From the NCBI RefSeq assembly GCF_040372045.1, contig NZ_BAABWH010000002.1: 64,000 nt of DNA. One strand, written 5' to 3'. Source of the stretch: Thalassolituus sp006212115 (GTDB lineage Bacteria; Pseudomonadota; Gammaproteobacteria; Pseudomonadales; Oceanobacteraceae). Position numbers and translations under genes: made by a program. Shown piece after piece: positions 16,943-26,162 of this stretch (its first letter is position 1; each line of letters begins with the position of its first letter). The notes below the pieces were generated by a model. That model was not told the DNA's origin and did no database searches. It saw only the letters and a program-made list of their open reading frames with translations.

Positions 16943-17614
16943 ATGAACCAGGATGAACTCAAACAGGCGGTAGGTCAGGCCGCTGTCGATTACATCAAAC
17001 CGCACCTCGACGACGACAGCATTGTTGGCGTGGGTACCGGCTCGACAGCCAACTGTTTTATCGACGCTCTCGCCAACATCAAACACCTGTTCGATGGTGC
17101 TGTAGCCAGCTCTGAGGCCTCGGCAGAACGGTTGAAGTCGCACGGTATCCCGGTGTTCGACCTGAACGGCGTCTCTGGTATGGACTTCTATATCGACGGT
17201 GCAGACGAAATCAACGAACGCCTTGAAATGATCAAAGGCGGCGGCGCAGCACTGACTCGCGAAAAGATTGTGGCCGCGGTGGCCAAAAAATTCGTTTGTG
17301 TCGCCGACGAAAGCAAGCTCGTGCCTATGCTGGGTACCTTCCCATTGCCGGTAGAGGTCATTCCAATGGCGCGCTCACATGTTGCCCGTGAGCTGGTCAA
17401 GCTTGGCGGTGATCCGGTCTGGCGCGAAGGCGTCGTAACCGATAATGGCGGCGAAATCCTCGACGTTCACAACCTGCGTATCGCCTCGCCAATGGAGCTG
17501 GAAAGCAGCATTAACCAGATTACTGGTGTGATCACAAACGGGCTGTTTGCACAGAGGGGCGCTGACGTTCTCCTGCTTGGAACGCAAGAGGGTGTAAAAA
17601 CCCTGAAAGCCTGA
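16943..17614 (+). CDS. rpiA: Ribose-5-phosphate isomerase A
   Basis: RpiA interconverts ribose-5-phosphate and ribulose-5-phosphate in the pentose phosphate pathway. The 223-residue protein has the expected length and signatures: VGVGTGSTANCFID, the active-site DGADEIN, and KGGGAALTREKIVA. It is followed after 19 bp by the YdbH-like gene and probably heads that transcript. The divergent ilvA neighbour is common in gammaproteobacteria. Confidence 0.97.
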   Translation: MNQDELKQAVGQAAVDYIKPHLDDDSIVGVGTGSTANCFIDALANIKHLFDGAVASSEASAERLKSHGIPVFDLNGVSGMDFYIDGADEINERLEMIKGGGAALTREKIVAAVAKKFVCVADESKLVPMLGTFPLPVEVIPMARSHVARELVKLGGDPVWREGVVTDNGGEILDVHNLRIASPMELESSINQITGVITNGLFAQRGADVLLLGTQEGVKTLKA

Positions 17615-17633
17615 CAACACACAGGTGAGTGTG

Positions 17634-20405
17634 ATGAGTGAGCCAGCAGAAGCGACAACACACAACACCCATCAAACCGGTCGGAGTTGGCTGAAGGCCA
17701 CTCTGATCGCGTTGGTATTTCTGCTTGCCCTCGTTACCGGTTTATACCTTTCGATCGTACCGCTGCTGAACAACTGGCTACCTCCCGTACTTGATCAATT
17801 CGTCGCACCCGGCAGCCACCTGAAAATACGCAGCCTGACCCGCCAACAGTTCGCAGTCGACGAACTTGATGTTCAACCCAGCCCCGATCTCCTTATCCAG
17901 ATACGAAACGCTGAACTGAATTATCACGGCACAGCGTTACTGCAGGGCGAAGCAGACAGCCTGACCATAGAAACCCTGCGCATCGTCGCCAGTGAAAACG
18001 ATACTGACGATAATACGGATAGTGCGGGCTCTCAACGATCAGCACCGGATGCCAGCGGCAGTCCGGTAGAAATTCCGGAACTGGCTGCACTGATGCAGTT
18101 ACCGGTTAAGGATATACGCGTTCAGTCTCTCGAGATCGAACTGCCAGAGATGTCCGCGCATCTGAATGCTGTGCTTCAGCCAGAGCATTGGTCGCTCACC
18201 GGCGACGCACGCTTACCCGAGCTGCAGCAAAATGTTGAGGTGAATCTGCAACTGCAGCAAACTGATGAACATCTTGCCTTATTGGCGGCGCTATCTAACC
18301 AACAAACCACGGAGCTGCTGGCTCAACTCAGTGCTGAAATCCATCAGGTAGAGAATAACTCGCGCGCCGATCTGATCTTTCAGGCGGATCTCGCTGAATT
18401 ACAGACCGCCCTCCCTACACTGAGTGACCTCCCAATCTCGGGCAAGCAGTTGGCGTTGTCAGGCTCTGTCTCCAGCCCTGACAGCGCATACTGGCCGGTC
18501 GATCTGACTGCGAACATCAGCGCCAGCCTCGATACGGACAGTTCAACCGTCAGTGACAACCTCTCGGTAGCCGGATCTGAGTTAACCTTATCGGTAAGCA
18601 AAGACAGCCCAGAAGCGGACTGGAGCCTGATACTGGCCAATGAACCAATAAGCGCCCGGCTCATTACGCTGACCGACGGTGCGAGCGACCAGTGGCGCAT
18701 CGGTATGCCAGCCCAGTCTCTGCATTTCCAGTGCTCGGCTGAGATGACCCGCTGCGGTTTCGACAAGCAAACGGATACTCGTACTGGCAATCAAGTTAGC
18801 CTCTCTCTGGCCGGCCCGACCGAACTGGATCTGACAATAAAGCCCAGCGGGCAATGGCAGGCGAATGGTGAGAGCCAACTGGCACTGTCTATTGCTTCCA
18901 ACTATCAGCAGTCCAACCAGCAAGCTGAAAAACAAGGTGTACCGGCTTTCCAACTCTCTGCACAGGGTGTTCTTCGCGCGGCGTTAACTCCTGAGCAGAA
19001 TTGGCAGGTTACCTCTGACGAAGGGATAGCGATCACGCTCCGTCCTGAAGAATATGAGGGGTGGAAGGTCTCCTCCGTCAGCGCCACGGTACTCAAAGAC
19101 CTGAGCGTCACCGGCAACTTGCAGAACCTGCAACGAGCCAATGCCAGCGATCTGAATCTGAAAATATCGCCTTTCAGTGCCAAAAACAGCGCCAACAATG
19201 CTCACCTTAGATTTGCCCCGACACTCCTTACCTGTACCCCGGGCGAACTTGATATCACTGACATCACCAATGCGTTGCTAAGTGACTGCCAGCTATCCAT
19301 GCGCCTCAACGACTCGGATTGGGATTTGTGGCCGGTCCCGGATGTCAGCCTCACTGGCCCCGTCAGGCTGACGATGGATGAACTTCGTCAGCGAGTGACT
19401 GCCTCTCTCGATATAGCAGCAGCAAATGGGGAAATCCGCCTCAGGACCCGCACCGAGCACAACTTACTGACAGGTGAAGGAGCAATGCAATGGCACCTGA
19501 CAGAAGCGCGCCTGGATTGGATGGCACTTGGGTTAACCAAGATGGCCAACCTGACCAGCGTGCAGCTACTCAATGGTGAGCTGTCTGGGCAAGGTTGGAT
19601 TGACTGGCAGCAGAGCAACGACGGTATTCAGATAAAACCCGATATGATGCTTCGCGCTGATGGCGTGGGCCTTATTTACGACAACAGCATGACCTTCGAA
19701 GGGTGGAACGCCATGCTGGCTCTGCGGCGACCACAAAGTGGCGATTATCAGCTGGATGCTCAGGTCTCAGGCAGCAAACTGGATACCGGTGTGCCTTTGA
19801 CCAACCTGCTGGCGCGCACGCAAACACGCTTCCCCGAAGACTTGAGCCATTTCGAAATCGACGTCCATGAGATTCACACCAACCTCCTTGGTGGGCGGAT
19901 TTATGCGCCTGAGATTAACTACGACAGCCGCAAAGAAGTGAACAGCTTTGGAGTGCGTCTCGATCATCTTCAACTCAGTCAGATCGCTGCCATCGAAAAA
20001 GAAGCCGGCATCCGGGCCACCGGGTTACTGGATGGAATGCTGCCTGTGGTGCTGACCAAAGCAGGACCGATGGTGCCCGGCGGTAATCTGTTCGCTCGTG
20101 ATCCCGGAGGTGTCATTCAATATCAGGATGACAGCGCCGATGCTCTGGCTCAGGCGGATCAGAGTGTGGGTATGGCCATGCAACTGCTGGAAAACTTTCA
20201 GTACGACGAACTGCAATCAGGCATTCGCTATCAACCCGATGGGCAACTCAATTTGTCGCTTAAATTTCAGGGCAATAATCCCGACTTCTTCGATGGCCAG
20301 GCTACAAACCTGAACGTTAATCTGGATTATAACCTGTTGGATCTGCTGGAAAGCCTGCGTATTGCCAATGACGTTATTGAGAAGGTTGAACAAAAGTACA
20401 AATAA
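17634..20405 (+). CDS. ydbH: YdbH-family AsmA-like envelope protein
   Basis: This 923-residue protein has one N-terminal transmembrane helix (ATLIALVFLLALVTGLYLSIV) and a long periplasmic beta-rich body. The C-terminal part (LLDGMLPVVLTKAGPMVPGG ... NVNLDYNLLDLL) matches the YdbH family, once labelled dicarboxylate transport. In E. coli YdbH is one of three AsmA-like proteins that move phospholipids between membranes, together with TamB and YhdP. It acts with the lipoprotein YnbE and with YdbL, and neither lies next to it here. ATG 17634 has AGGTGAG upstream; a GTG at 17625 is also possible. Confidence 0.82.
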   Translation: MSEPAEATTHNTHQTGRSWLKATLIALVFLLALVTGLYLSIVPLLNNWLPPVLDQFVAPGSHLKIRSLTRQQFAVDELDVQPSPDLLIQIRNAELNYHGTALLQGEADSLTIETLRIVASENDTDDNTDSAGSQRSAPDASGSPVEIPELAALMQLPVKDIRVQSLEIELPEMSAHLNAVLQPEHWSLTGDARLPELQQNVEVNLQLQQTDEHLALLAALSNQQTTELLAQLSAEIHQVENNSRADLIFQADLAELQTALPTLSDLPISGKQLALSGSVSSPDSAYWPVDLTANISASLDTDSSTVSDNLSVAGSELTLSVSKDSPEADWSLILANEPISARLITLTDGASDQWRIGMPAQSLHFQCSAEMTRCGFDKQTDTRTGNQVSLSLAGPTELDLTIKPSGQWQANGESQLALSIASNYQQSNQQAEKQGVPAFQLSAQGVLRAALTPEQNWQVTSDEGIAITLRPEEYEGWKVSSVSATVLKDLSVTGNLQNLQRANASDLNLKISPFSAKNSANNAHLRFAPTLLTCTPGELDITDITNALLSDCQLSMRLNDSDWDLWPVPDVSLTGPVRLTMDELRQRVTASLDIAAANGEIRLRTRTEHNLLTGEGAMQWHLTEARLDWMALGLTKMANLTSVQLLNGELSGQGWIDWQQSNDGIQIKPDMMLRADGVGLIYDNSMTFEGWNAMLALRRPQSGDYQLDAQVSGSKLDTGVPLTNLLARTQTRFPEDLSHFEIDVHEIHTNLLGGRIYAPEINYDSRKEVNSFGVRLDHLQLSQIAAIEKEAGIRATGLLDGMLPVVLTKAGPMVPGGNLFARDPGGVIQYQDDSADALAQADQSVGMAMQLLENFQYDELQSGIRYQPDGQLNLSLKFQGNNPDFFDGQATNLNVNLDYNLLDLLESLRIANDVIEKVEQKYK

Positions 20406-20409
20406 AAAC

Positions 20410-20433
20410 GCCCGCGCAGATCACTGCACGGGC
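20410..20433 (-). terminator. Terminator of rho, shared with the convergent ydbH gene
   Basis: GCCCGCGCAG pairs with CTGCACGGGC with one mismatch around an ATCA loop. On the minus strand it is followed by GTTTTTATT, giving a typical intrinsic terminator for rho. It starts five bases after the YdbH stop. Confidence 0.75.
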
Positions 20434-20470
20434 GCTTCATAAAAGAGAGGTCTCTCTGAAAAGAGGTGCC

Positions 20471-21733
20471 TTATTTCCCTTTACGCATCGAGTCAAAGAA
20501 CTCGTCGTTGGTCTTGCTCTGGCGGAGTTTATCCAACAGGAATTCGATACCCTGAACGTCTTCCATTTCCGCCAGCAAACGGCGCAGAATCCACAGGCGC
20601 TGCAGGTCAGCTTCGTTAAACAGCATGTCTTCACGACGGGTGCCAGAACGACGGATATTAATCGCAGGGTAAATACGTTTTTCCGCGATCTTACGATCCA
20701 GATGCAGTTCTTGGTTACCCGTACCTTTAAATTCTTCGAAAATAACTTCGTCCATTTTCGAACCAGTGTCGACCAGAGCGGTAGCGATAATGGTCAATGA
20801 ACCGCCTTCCTCGATGTTACGTGCAGCACCGAAGAAGCGTTTTGGTTTTTCCAGTGCGTTTGCGTCCACACCACCAGTCAGAACCTTACCGGATGAAGGG
20901 ATGACGGTATTGTACGCACGAGCCAGACGAGTAATGGAGTCCAGCAGGATCACAACGTCGCGCTTGTGCTCAACCAGACGCTTGGCTTTCTCGATCACCA
21001 TTTCAGCAACCTGAACGTGACGCGCAGGCGGCTCGTCGAACGTCGAAGCAACCACTTCGCCACGGACGGAGCGCTTCATTTCGGTTACTTCTTCCGGGCG
21101 TTCGTCGATCAGCAGTACGATGAGCTCACACTCAGGATTGTTGCGTGTGATCGACTGAGCAATGGTCTGCAGCAACATGGTTTTACCGGCTTTCGGTGGT
21201 GCAACGATCAAACCACGCTGACCTTTACCAATCGGTGCAACCAGATCCAGAACCCGGGATGAGAGGTCTTCAGTAGAACCGTTACCGGCCTCTAGAACCA
21301 GACGCTCATTCGGGAACAGCGGCGTCAGGTTTTCAAACAGAACTTTGTTCTTCGCGTTTTCCGGCTTGTCGTCATTGATCTCGTTGACTTTCAGCAGTGC
21401 GAAATAACGCTCGTTATCTTTTGGTGGGCGAATCTTACCGGCGATTTTATCGCCTTTACGCAGGTTAAAACGGCGAATCTGACTTGGAGATACATAAATA
21501 TCATCCGGGCCAGCGAGATATGAACTATTCGCACTGCGGAGAAAACCGAAACCATCCTGTAATATTTCCAGAACGCCATCACCATAAATATCTTCACCGC
21601 TTTTCGCGTGTGATTTCAGAATAGCGAAAATAATGTCTTGTTTACGGGTACGGCTTACATGCTCAATACCCATATCGCCAGCAATTTTCAGCAATTCAGG
21701 TACGGACTTTAATTTCAGGTCGGAAAGATTCAT
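20471..21733 (-). CDS. rho: Transcription termination factor Rho
   Basis: Rho is the hexameric RNA helicase that ends transcription at C-rich untranslated RNA. The 420-residue protein is standard length. It has the N-terminal RNA-binding fold (LQDGFGFLRSANSSYLAGPDDIYVS), the P-loop APPKAGKTMLLQ and the Walker B region VVILLDSITRLARAYN. The start matches family N-termini (MNLSDLKLKSVPELL). A 212-bp leader separates it from trxA. Rho genes are usually autoregulated through such leaders. Confidence 0.99.
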   Translation of the reverse strand: MNLSDLKLKSVPELLKIAGDMGIEHVSRTRKQDIIFAILKSHAKSGEDIYGDGVLEILQDGFGFLRSANSSYLAGPDDIYVSPSQIRRFNLRKGDKIAGKIRPPKDNERYFALLKVNEINDDKPENAKNKVLFENLTPLFPNERLVLEAGNGSTEDLSSRVLDLVAPIGKGQRGLIVAPPKAGKTMLLQTIAQSITRNNPECELIVLLIDERPEEVTEMKRSVRGEVVASTFDEPPARHVQVAEMVIEKAKRLVEHKRDVVILLDSITRLARAYNTVIPSSGKVLTGGVDANALEKPKRFFGAARNIEEGGSLTIIATALVDTGSKMDEVIFEEFKGTGNQELHLDRKIAEKRIYPAINIRRSGTRREDMLFNEADLQRLWILRRLLAEMEDVQGIEFLLDKLRQSKTNDEFFDSMRKGK

Positions 21734-21890
21734 AGGTATGAGTATTTGCGGTTGTTTTGTTTGAATAAGATTAGATGCTGGATCTGAAGATAACCTGGCT
21801 GGATCGCCATGGAGGGCATCATGGACGCGGAAACATGGCCCGCTCTCAATGTTGCGAAGTCAATATAGACAGATAAATAGGGGTTGTCCA

Positions 21891-21924
21891 GCACTGCGGG
21901 GACATTTGTCCCCATTTGCAGTGC
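21891..21924 (-). repeat. Strong two-part hairpin between trxA and rho
   Basis: GCACTGC (21891-21897) plus GGGGACA (21898-21904) pair with TGTCCCC (21907-21913) and GCAGTGC (21918-21924). This makes a 14-bp stem with a 2-nt loop and a 4-nt one-sided bulge. It lies 21 bp after the trxA stop and has no U-tract on either strand, so it is not a classic terminator. Confidence 0.6.
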
Positions 21925-21945
21925 GGAATACGGTCAAACTGAGAA

Positions 21946-22272
21946 TTAAACAGCCTGGTTGATGAAATCGACCAGTTCAGATTTGCTGACTGCACCGATT
22001 TTAGTCGCTTCAGCATTGCCGTTTTTGAACAGAATCAGAGTTGGGATGCTGCGGATACCGAACTTAGGTGCGGTCGCTTCATTCTCGTCGATGTTCAGCT
22101 TGGCTACTTTCACCTTACCTGCGAATTCTTCAGCGATTTCTTCAAGAACCGGGGCAATCATTTTGCACGGTCCGCACCACTCTGCCCAGAAATCGACCAG
22201 AACAGGGGTATCAGAACCCAGTACGTCAGTGTCAAACGAATCGTCGGTTGTGTTGATGATGTTATCGCTCAT
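21946..22272 (-). CDS. trxA: Thioredoxin 1
   Basis: This 108-residue cytoplasmic thiol-disulfide reductase has the active site WCGPCK at residues 32-37, the conserved cis-proline region IRSIPTLILF and the end GAVSKSELVDFIN. The start at 22272 is set by AGGGGAA upstream. It precedes rho on the same strand, the usual order in gammaproteobacteria. Confidence 0.98.
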   Translation of the reverse strand: MSDNIINTTDDSFDTDVLGSDTPVLVDFWAEWCGPCKMIAPVLEEIAEEFAGKVKVAKLNIDENEATAPKFGIRSIPTLILFKNGNAEATKIGAVSKSELVDFINQAV

Positions 22273-22480
22273 GAAATTCCCCTGCAGATAATGCACTCAA
22301 TTAGAATGGGCAATTGTACGCCACATTTGTCTGGAATCAATTGGATTGTTACGTCACCGCCTGCAATACAACCCCTCTCACGACCAATTATCCCCTCCAC
22401 ACTGGACACCCATACTGGACGAGCGCCCGCACTGAGGGCATAGTCAAATATTGACGTTGCGCACCGCTGAACAGGCTTAT

Positions 22481-23989
22481 ATGACAGAACAACCGTCTTA
22501 CGAACCAGAATCATTGCGTATTGCCGCTGTGGATCTGGGCTCAAACAGCTTTCACATGATGATTGCTGAAGAATTTCAGGGCGAAATACGCACCTTAGAA
22601 AAACGCGGCGAAAAAGTTCAATTAGCTGCCGGACTGGACAATCAGAACTATCTTAGCGAAGACGCGATACAACGCGGAGTCGATTGCCTTGCTCAGTTCG
22701 GGCAACGCTTACAAGGGATGAACCCCGACCGGGTAGTGGTATTTGCCACCAATGCCTTGCGGGCAGCGCGTAACCGTCGCGCATTTATCGACCGGGCAGA
22801 GGAAGTATTAGGGTACCCAGTCGAAGTGATTGCCGGACGTGAAGAAGCTCGTCTGATTTATCTGGGTGTTGCGCACACCCAGGCTGATGACGGTGGTCAA
22901 CGTCTTGTAGTCGACATTGGCGGTGGCAGTACCGAGTTCATTATCGGCGAACGCTTCGAGGCAAAGGCCCTCGAGAGCCTGCATATGGGCTGTGTGTCTT
23001 ACACCAAACGCTATTTCCCCGACGGTAAAATCACTGCAAAACAATTCAGGCAGGCTGTCTCTGCCGCTAAACAAGAATTGCTCAATATTAAAGCGCACTA
23101 CCGGCATCTGGGTTGGCAGAGTGAAATTGGGTCATCAGGCACCATACGTGCCGTCGAGCAAGCCATCGTCAGTAACGGCTGGGGAACAGATGGCATTACA
23201 CCAGAAGCCTTAAAGAGCGTAGTCGACCACTGCCTGTTGTACGACACCGTTGATGACGTTGATATCGAAGGTGTGAAGCCTGACCGTCGTCAGGTGTTTG
23301 TTGGTGGTCTCGCCATTCTGGTCGCGGTTTTCGAGACCCTTGATCTGAAACACATGCGCTACTCGGACGGTGCTCTCCGCGAGGGAGCGCTCTGGGATCT
23401 GGTTGGTCGTTCCGGGCACGAGGATGTTCGCACCCGCACCATCGCCTCCATGCAGGAGCGTTTCTACGTTGATACCGCACAGGCGGAACGCGTCGAGCAG
23501 ACTGCGCTGGCGCTGTTCCAACAAATACGAGGAGACATCCATGCCCGCGCTGAGCTCGCTCAATGGTTACGTTGGGCGGCACGGGTACATGAAATTGGCC
23601 TGAGTATCGCCCATAGTGGGTTCCATAAGCACGGCGCCTACCTGTTGCAACATTCAGATATGCTTGGCTTTACCCGTCAGGGCCAGATGTTACTGGCGAT
23701 TCTGGTGCGTAATCACAGGCGTAAGATTCATCCGGAAGAACTGGAACTACTCCCTACCCGCCAACAAGGTATCGCATTATGGCTGATCCGTATCCTGCGC
23801 TTGGCGACTGTACTGAATCACAGCCGCGAAGCGTACGATGTCCCTCTGCCTGAGGTATCGATTGCCCAGGATACTCTGTGTCTGGCGCTACCAGAGGGCT
23901 GGTTGGATAACTTCCCTCTCACGGCGCAGGATCTGGAAGAGGAGGCCGACCTGCAGAAGTCAGCCGGTCTTAAAGTAGAATTTCGGTGA
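22481..23989 (+). CDS. ppx: Exopolyphosphatase
   Basis: This 502-residue member of the Ppx/GppA family releases phosphate from polyphosphate chains. N-terminal ASKHA motifs are visible: AVDLGSNSFHMMIAE, then VVFATNALRAARN and the phosphate-binding VVDIGGGSTEFIIGE. A C-terminal HD-like helical half begins after the ALWDLVGR segment. ATG 22481 is preferred over an upstream TTG at 22451. It is divergent from trxA and convergent with ppk. Together ppx and ppk control polyphosphate level. Confidence 0.96.
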   Translation: MTEQPSYEPESLRIAAVDLGSNSFHMMIAEEFQGEIRTLEKRGEKVQLAAGLDNQNYLSEDAIQRGVDCLAQFGQRLQGMNPDRVVVFATNALRAARNRRAFIDRAEEVLGYPVEVIAGREEARLIYLGVAHTQADDGGQRLVVDIGGGSTEFIIGERFEAKALESLHMGCVSYTKRYFPDGKITAKQFRQAVSAAKQELLNIKAHYRHLGWQSEIGSSGTIRAVEQAIVSNGWGTDGITPEALKSVVDHCLLYDTVDDVDIEGVKPDRRQVFVGGLAILVAVFETLDLKHMRYSDGALREGALWDLVGRSGHEDVRTRTIASMQERFYVDTAQAERVEQTALALFQQIRGDIHARAELAQWLRWAARVHEIGLSIAHSGFHKHGAYLLQHSDMLGFTRQGQMLLAILVRNHRRKIHPEELELLPTRQQGIALWLIRILRLATVLNHSREAYDVPLPEVSIAQDTLCLALPEGWLDNFPLTAQDLEEEADLQKSAGLKVEFR

Positions 23990-23996
23990 TTCACAA

Positions 23997-24022
23997 GGGA
24001 ACCAGTCAGGCCTGACTGGTTC
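23997..24022. repeat. Perfect 26-bp palindrome at the ppx/ppk convergent end
   Basis: GGAACCAGTCAGG is followed directly by its reverse complement, giving a 13-bp stem with no designed loop. It overlaps the last codons of ppk and starts seven bases after the ppx stop. It may act as a two-way RNA 3' end structure, although neither side has a U-tract. Confidence 0.55.
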
Positions 24023-26162
24023 CGGTACTGGCCGCCAAATTGTCTAATAACCAGCTCTGCGCGGATATTGGTTCGTCTTCTGGTCCTGGTTGAACACGAA
24101 CGTATGAACCGTCCGTCTGTAATATCCAAGCCTGCGTATTATCTTTCGTATAAATTTCCAATTCCGCTTTCATGCGTTCTTTCAATTTATTCGCTTCGAT
24201 TGGAAATGCTGTCTCAACGCGACGTAATAAATTACGTTCCATTAAATCAGCACTCGCAGCGTATATTTCGTCGTTTCCACCATTGAGGAAATAATAGACC
24301 CGTGTGTGTTCAAGGAAGCGACCAATAATAGAACGGACTTCGATATTCTCAGACACTCCGGGGATACCCGGACGCAAACTGCACATACCGCGAATAACCA
24401 GCTCGATCCGAACACCCGCTTGCGAGGCACGATATAACGCACGAATTAATTTCGGTTCAGTCAGACCATTAGCCTTAAGGCGAATTAACGCTTTATTACC
24501 TGCCTCTGCCTGCTCTCTCTCGCGATCGATAAGTTGTATCAAGCGCTTGTGCAAGGTAAATGGCGCATGAAACAATTTCTTCACCCGCATTACTTCGCCC
24601 ATACCAGTGAGCTGCTGGAAGACCTTGTGAATATCTTCACAAATAGAGTCATCGCAGGTCATAAAGCTGTAGTCGGTATAGGCCCGCGCATTCCCTGCAT
24701 GATAGTTCCCCGTACCCAGGTGTACGTAACGACGGTACTGATTACCTTCCTTACGTACGATCAACATCACCTTAGCGTGGGTTTTATAACCCACTACGCC
24801 GTACACCACGACGGCACCTGCTTCCTGCAGACGGTTGGCGAGATACAGGTTTTCTTCTTCATCGAAGCGGGCGCGTAATTCGATCACCACAGTGACCTCT
24901 TTCCCGTTACGCGCAGCATCGACCAAGGCATTCACAATTTCGGATTTGGCCCCGGTACGATACAGAGTCTGCTTGATCGCTTTTACGCCGGGATCTTTCG
25001 CTGCTTCGCGTAACAGATCGACAACGGGCGTAAAGGACTCAAACGGATGCATCAGCAACGTATCTTTTGCCCGGATACTTTCAAAAATACTCTTTTTGAA
25101 ATTCACATTTTTAGGCAGCCCCGGCGTATACGGTGGGTAGCGTAAATCAGGACGATTGATCTGATCGATCACTTCGATCAAGCGCCCGAGATTGACGGGA
25201 CCATTCACCTTAAACAGATCCGACTCATCCAGATTGAACTGACGCAACAGGAAAGTGATCAATTCATCCGGGCAGTTGTCGGCCACCTCAAGACGCATTT
25301 CTTCACCGAAGTTACGCGAGTGCAATTCGTCCTCGAGTGCAGAGGCAAGGTCGGATGTTTCCTCATGGTCGATATCAAGGTCTGCGTTACGAGTCACACG
25401 GAACTGGTAACACCCTTTAACCGTCATGCCGGGAAATAATTCATCGGCGTATTCGTGAATAATCGAGGACAGGAAAACAAAGTGGTCTTCACCTTCCGGG
25501 ACTAATTCATCCGGCAAGCGCAAAGTACGGGGCAGAGACCGTGGTGCGGGTATGATCGCAAGGCCCGTCTGACGCCCGAAGGCATCTTTACCGTCCAGCG
25601 CGACGATAAAGTTAAGGCTTTTATTCACCAGGCGTGGAAACGGGTGCGACGGATCAAGCCCGATTGGGCTGATCAGCGGCTGAACGTTGTCGTCGAAATA
25701 ATCGCGAATCCACAGCCGCTGTTCATCGGTCCACTCTGCACGACGCAGAAAATGAATATTCTGATCTTTTAACTGGGGCAGCAGCGTATCGTTTAATATT
25801 TCGTACTGACGAGCCACTGTGGTACTGCACATGGCGTAGATTTCATCTAAGACCTGCGCGGGATGCAGACCATCAATACCAGCTAGCTCGCGATTAAAGG
25901 TCAGCTGATGCACCAGATCAGCGACGCGAACCTCAAAGAATTCATCAAGGTTTTTGCTGAAAATACAGAGGAAAAACAAGCGATCAAGCAAGGGATGGGT
26001 ATCATCCAGAGCCTGTTCCAGTACGCGGATATTAAACTGCAGGTGGCTGAGTTCACGATTGATGTAAAACTCACTGCTGTTCAGATCGATATCTTGCGAG
26101 TCTGCCATAGGTAGCTCTGTAGGTTGCCCGGGCTTGGTTTTCGTTTTTTCAGCTATGGTCAT
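24006..26162 (-). CDS. ppk: Polyphosphate kinase 1
   Basis: PPK1 makes polyphosphate from ATP. The 718-residue protein opens with FYINRELSHLQFNIRVLEQA and has the central ELRARFDEEENLYLANRL segment and the PLD-like phosphohistidine regions YKTHAKVMLIVR and YVHLGTGNYHAGNARAYTDYSF. The C-terminus has ELVIRGMCSLRPGIPG. ATG 26162 overlaps the end of hemB by 14 bp, pointing to translational coupling; an ATG at 26108 is also possible. A 26-bp palindrome spans its stop. Confidence 0.97.
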   Translation of the reverse strand: MTIAEKTKTKPGQPTELPMADSQDIDLNSSEFYINRELSHLQFNIRVLEQALDDTHPLLDRLFFLCIFSKNLDEFFEVRVADLVHQLTFNRELAGIDGLHPAQVLDEIYAMCSTTVARQYEILNDTLLPQLKDQNIHFLRRAEWTDEQRLWIRDYFDDNVQPLISPIGLDPSHPFPRLVNKSLNFIVALDGKDAFGRQTGLAIIPAPRSLPRTLRLPDELVPEGEDHFVFLSSIIHEYADELFPGMTVKGCYQFRVTRNADLDIDHEETSDLASALEDELHSRNFGEEMRLEVADNCPDELITFLLRQFNLDESDLFKVNGPVNLGRLIEVIDQINRPDLRYPPYTPGLPKNVNFKKSIFESIRAKDTLLMHPFESFTPVVDLLREAAKDPGVKAIKQTLYRTGAKSEIVNALVDAARNGKEVTVVIELRARFDEEENLYLANRLQEAGAVVVYGVVGYKTHAKVMLIVRKEGNQYRRYVHLGTGNYHAGNARAYTDYSFMTCDDSICEDIHKVFQQLTGMGEVMRVKKLFHAPFTLHKRLIQLIDREREQAEAGNKALIRLKANGLTEPKLIRALYRASQAGVRIELVIRGMCSLRPGIPGVSENIEVRSIIGRFLEHTRVYYFLNGGNDEIYAASADLMERNLLRRVETAFPIEANKLKERMKAELEIYTKDNTQAWILQTDGSYVRVQPGPEDEPISAQSWLLDNLAASTGTSQA

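Noticed and set aside
24010..24022. Classic Rho-independent terminator for ppk or ppx
   Set aside because: The palindrome is perfect but has no loop and no U-tract on either strand, so it was kept only as a palindrome.
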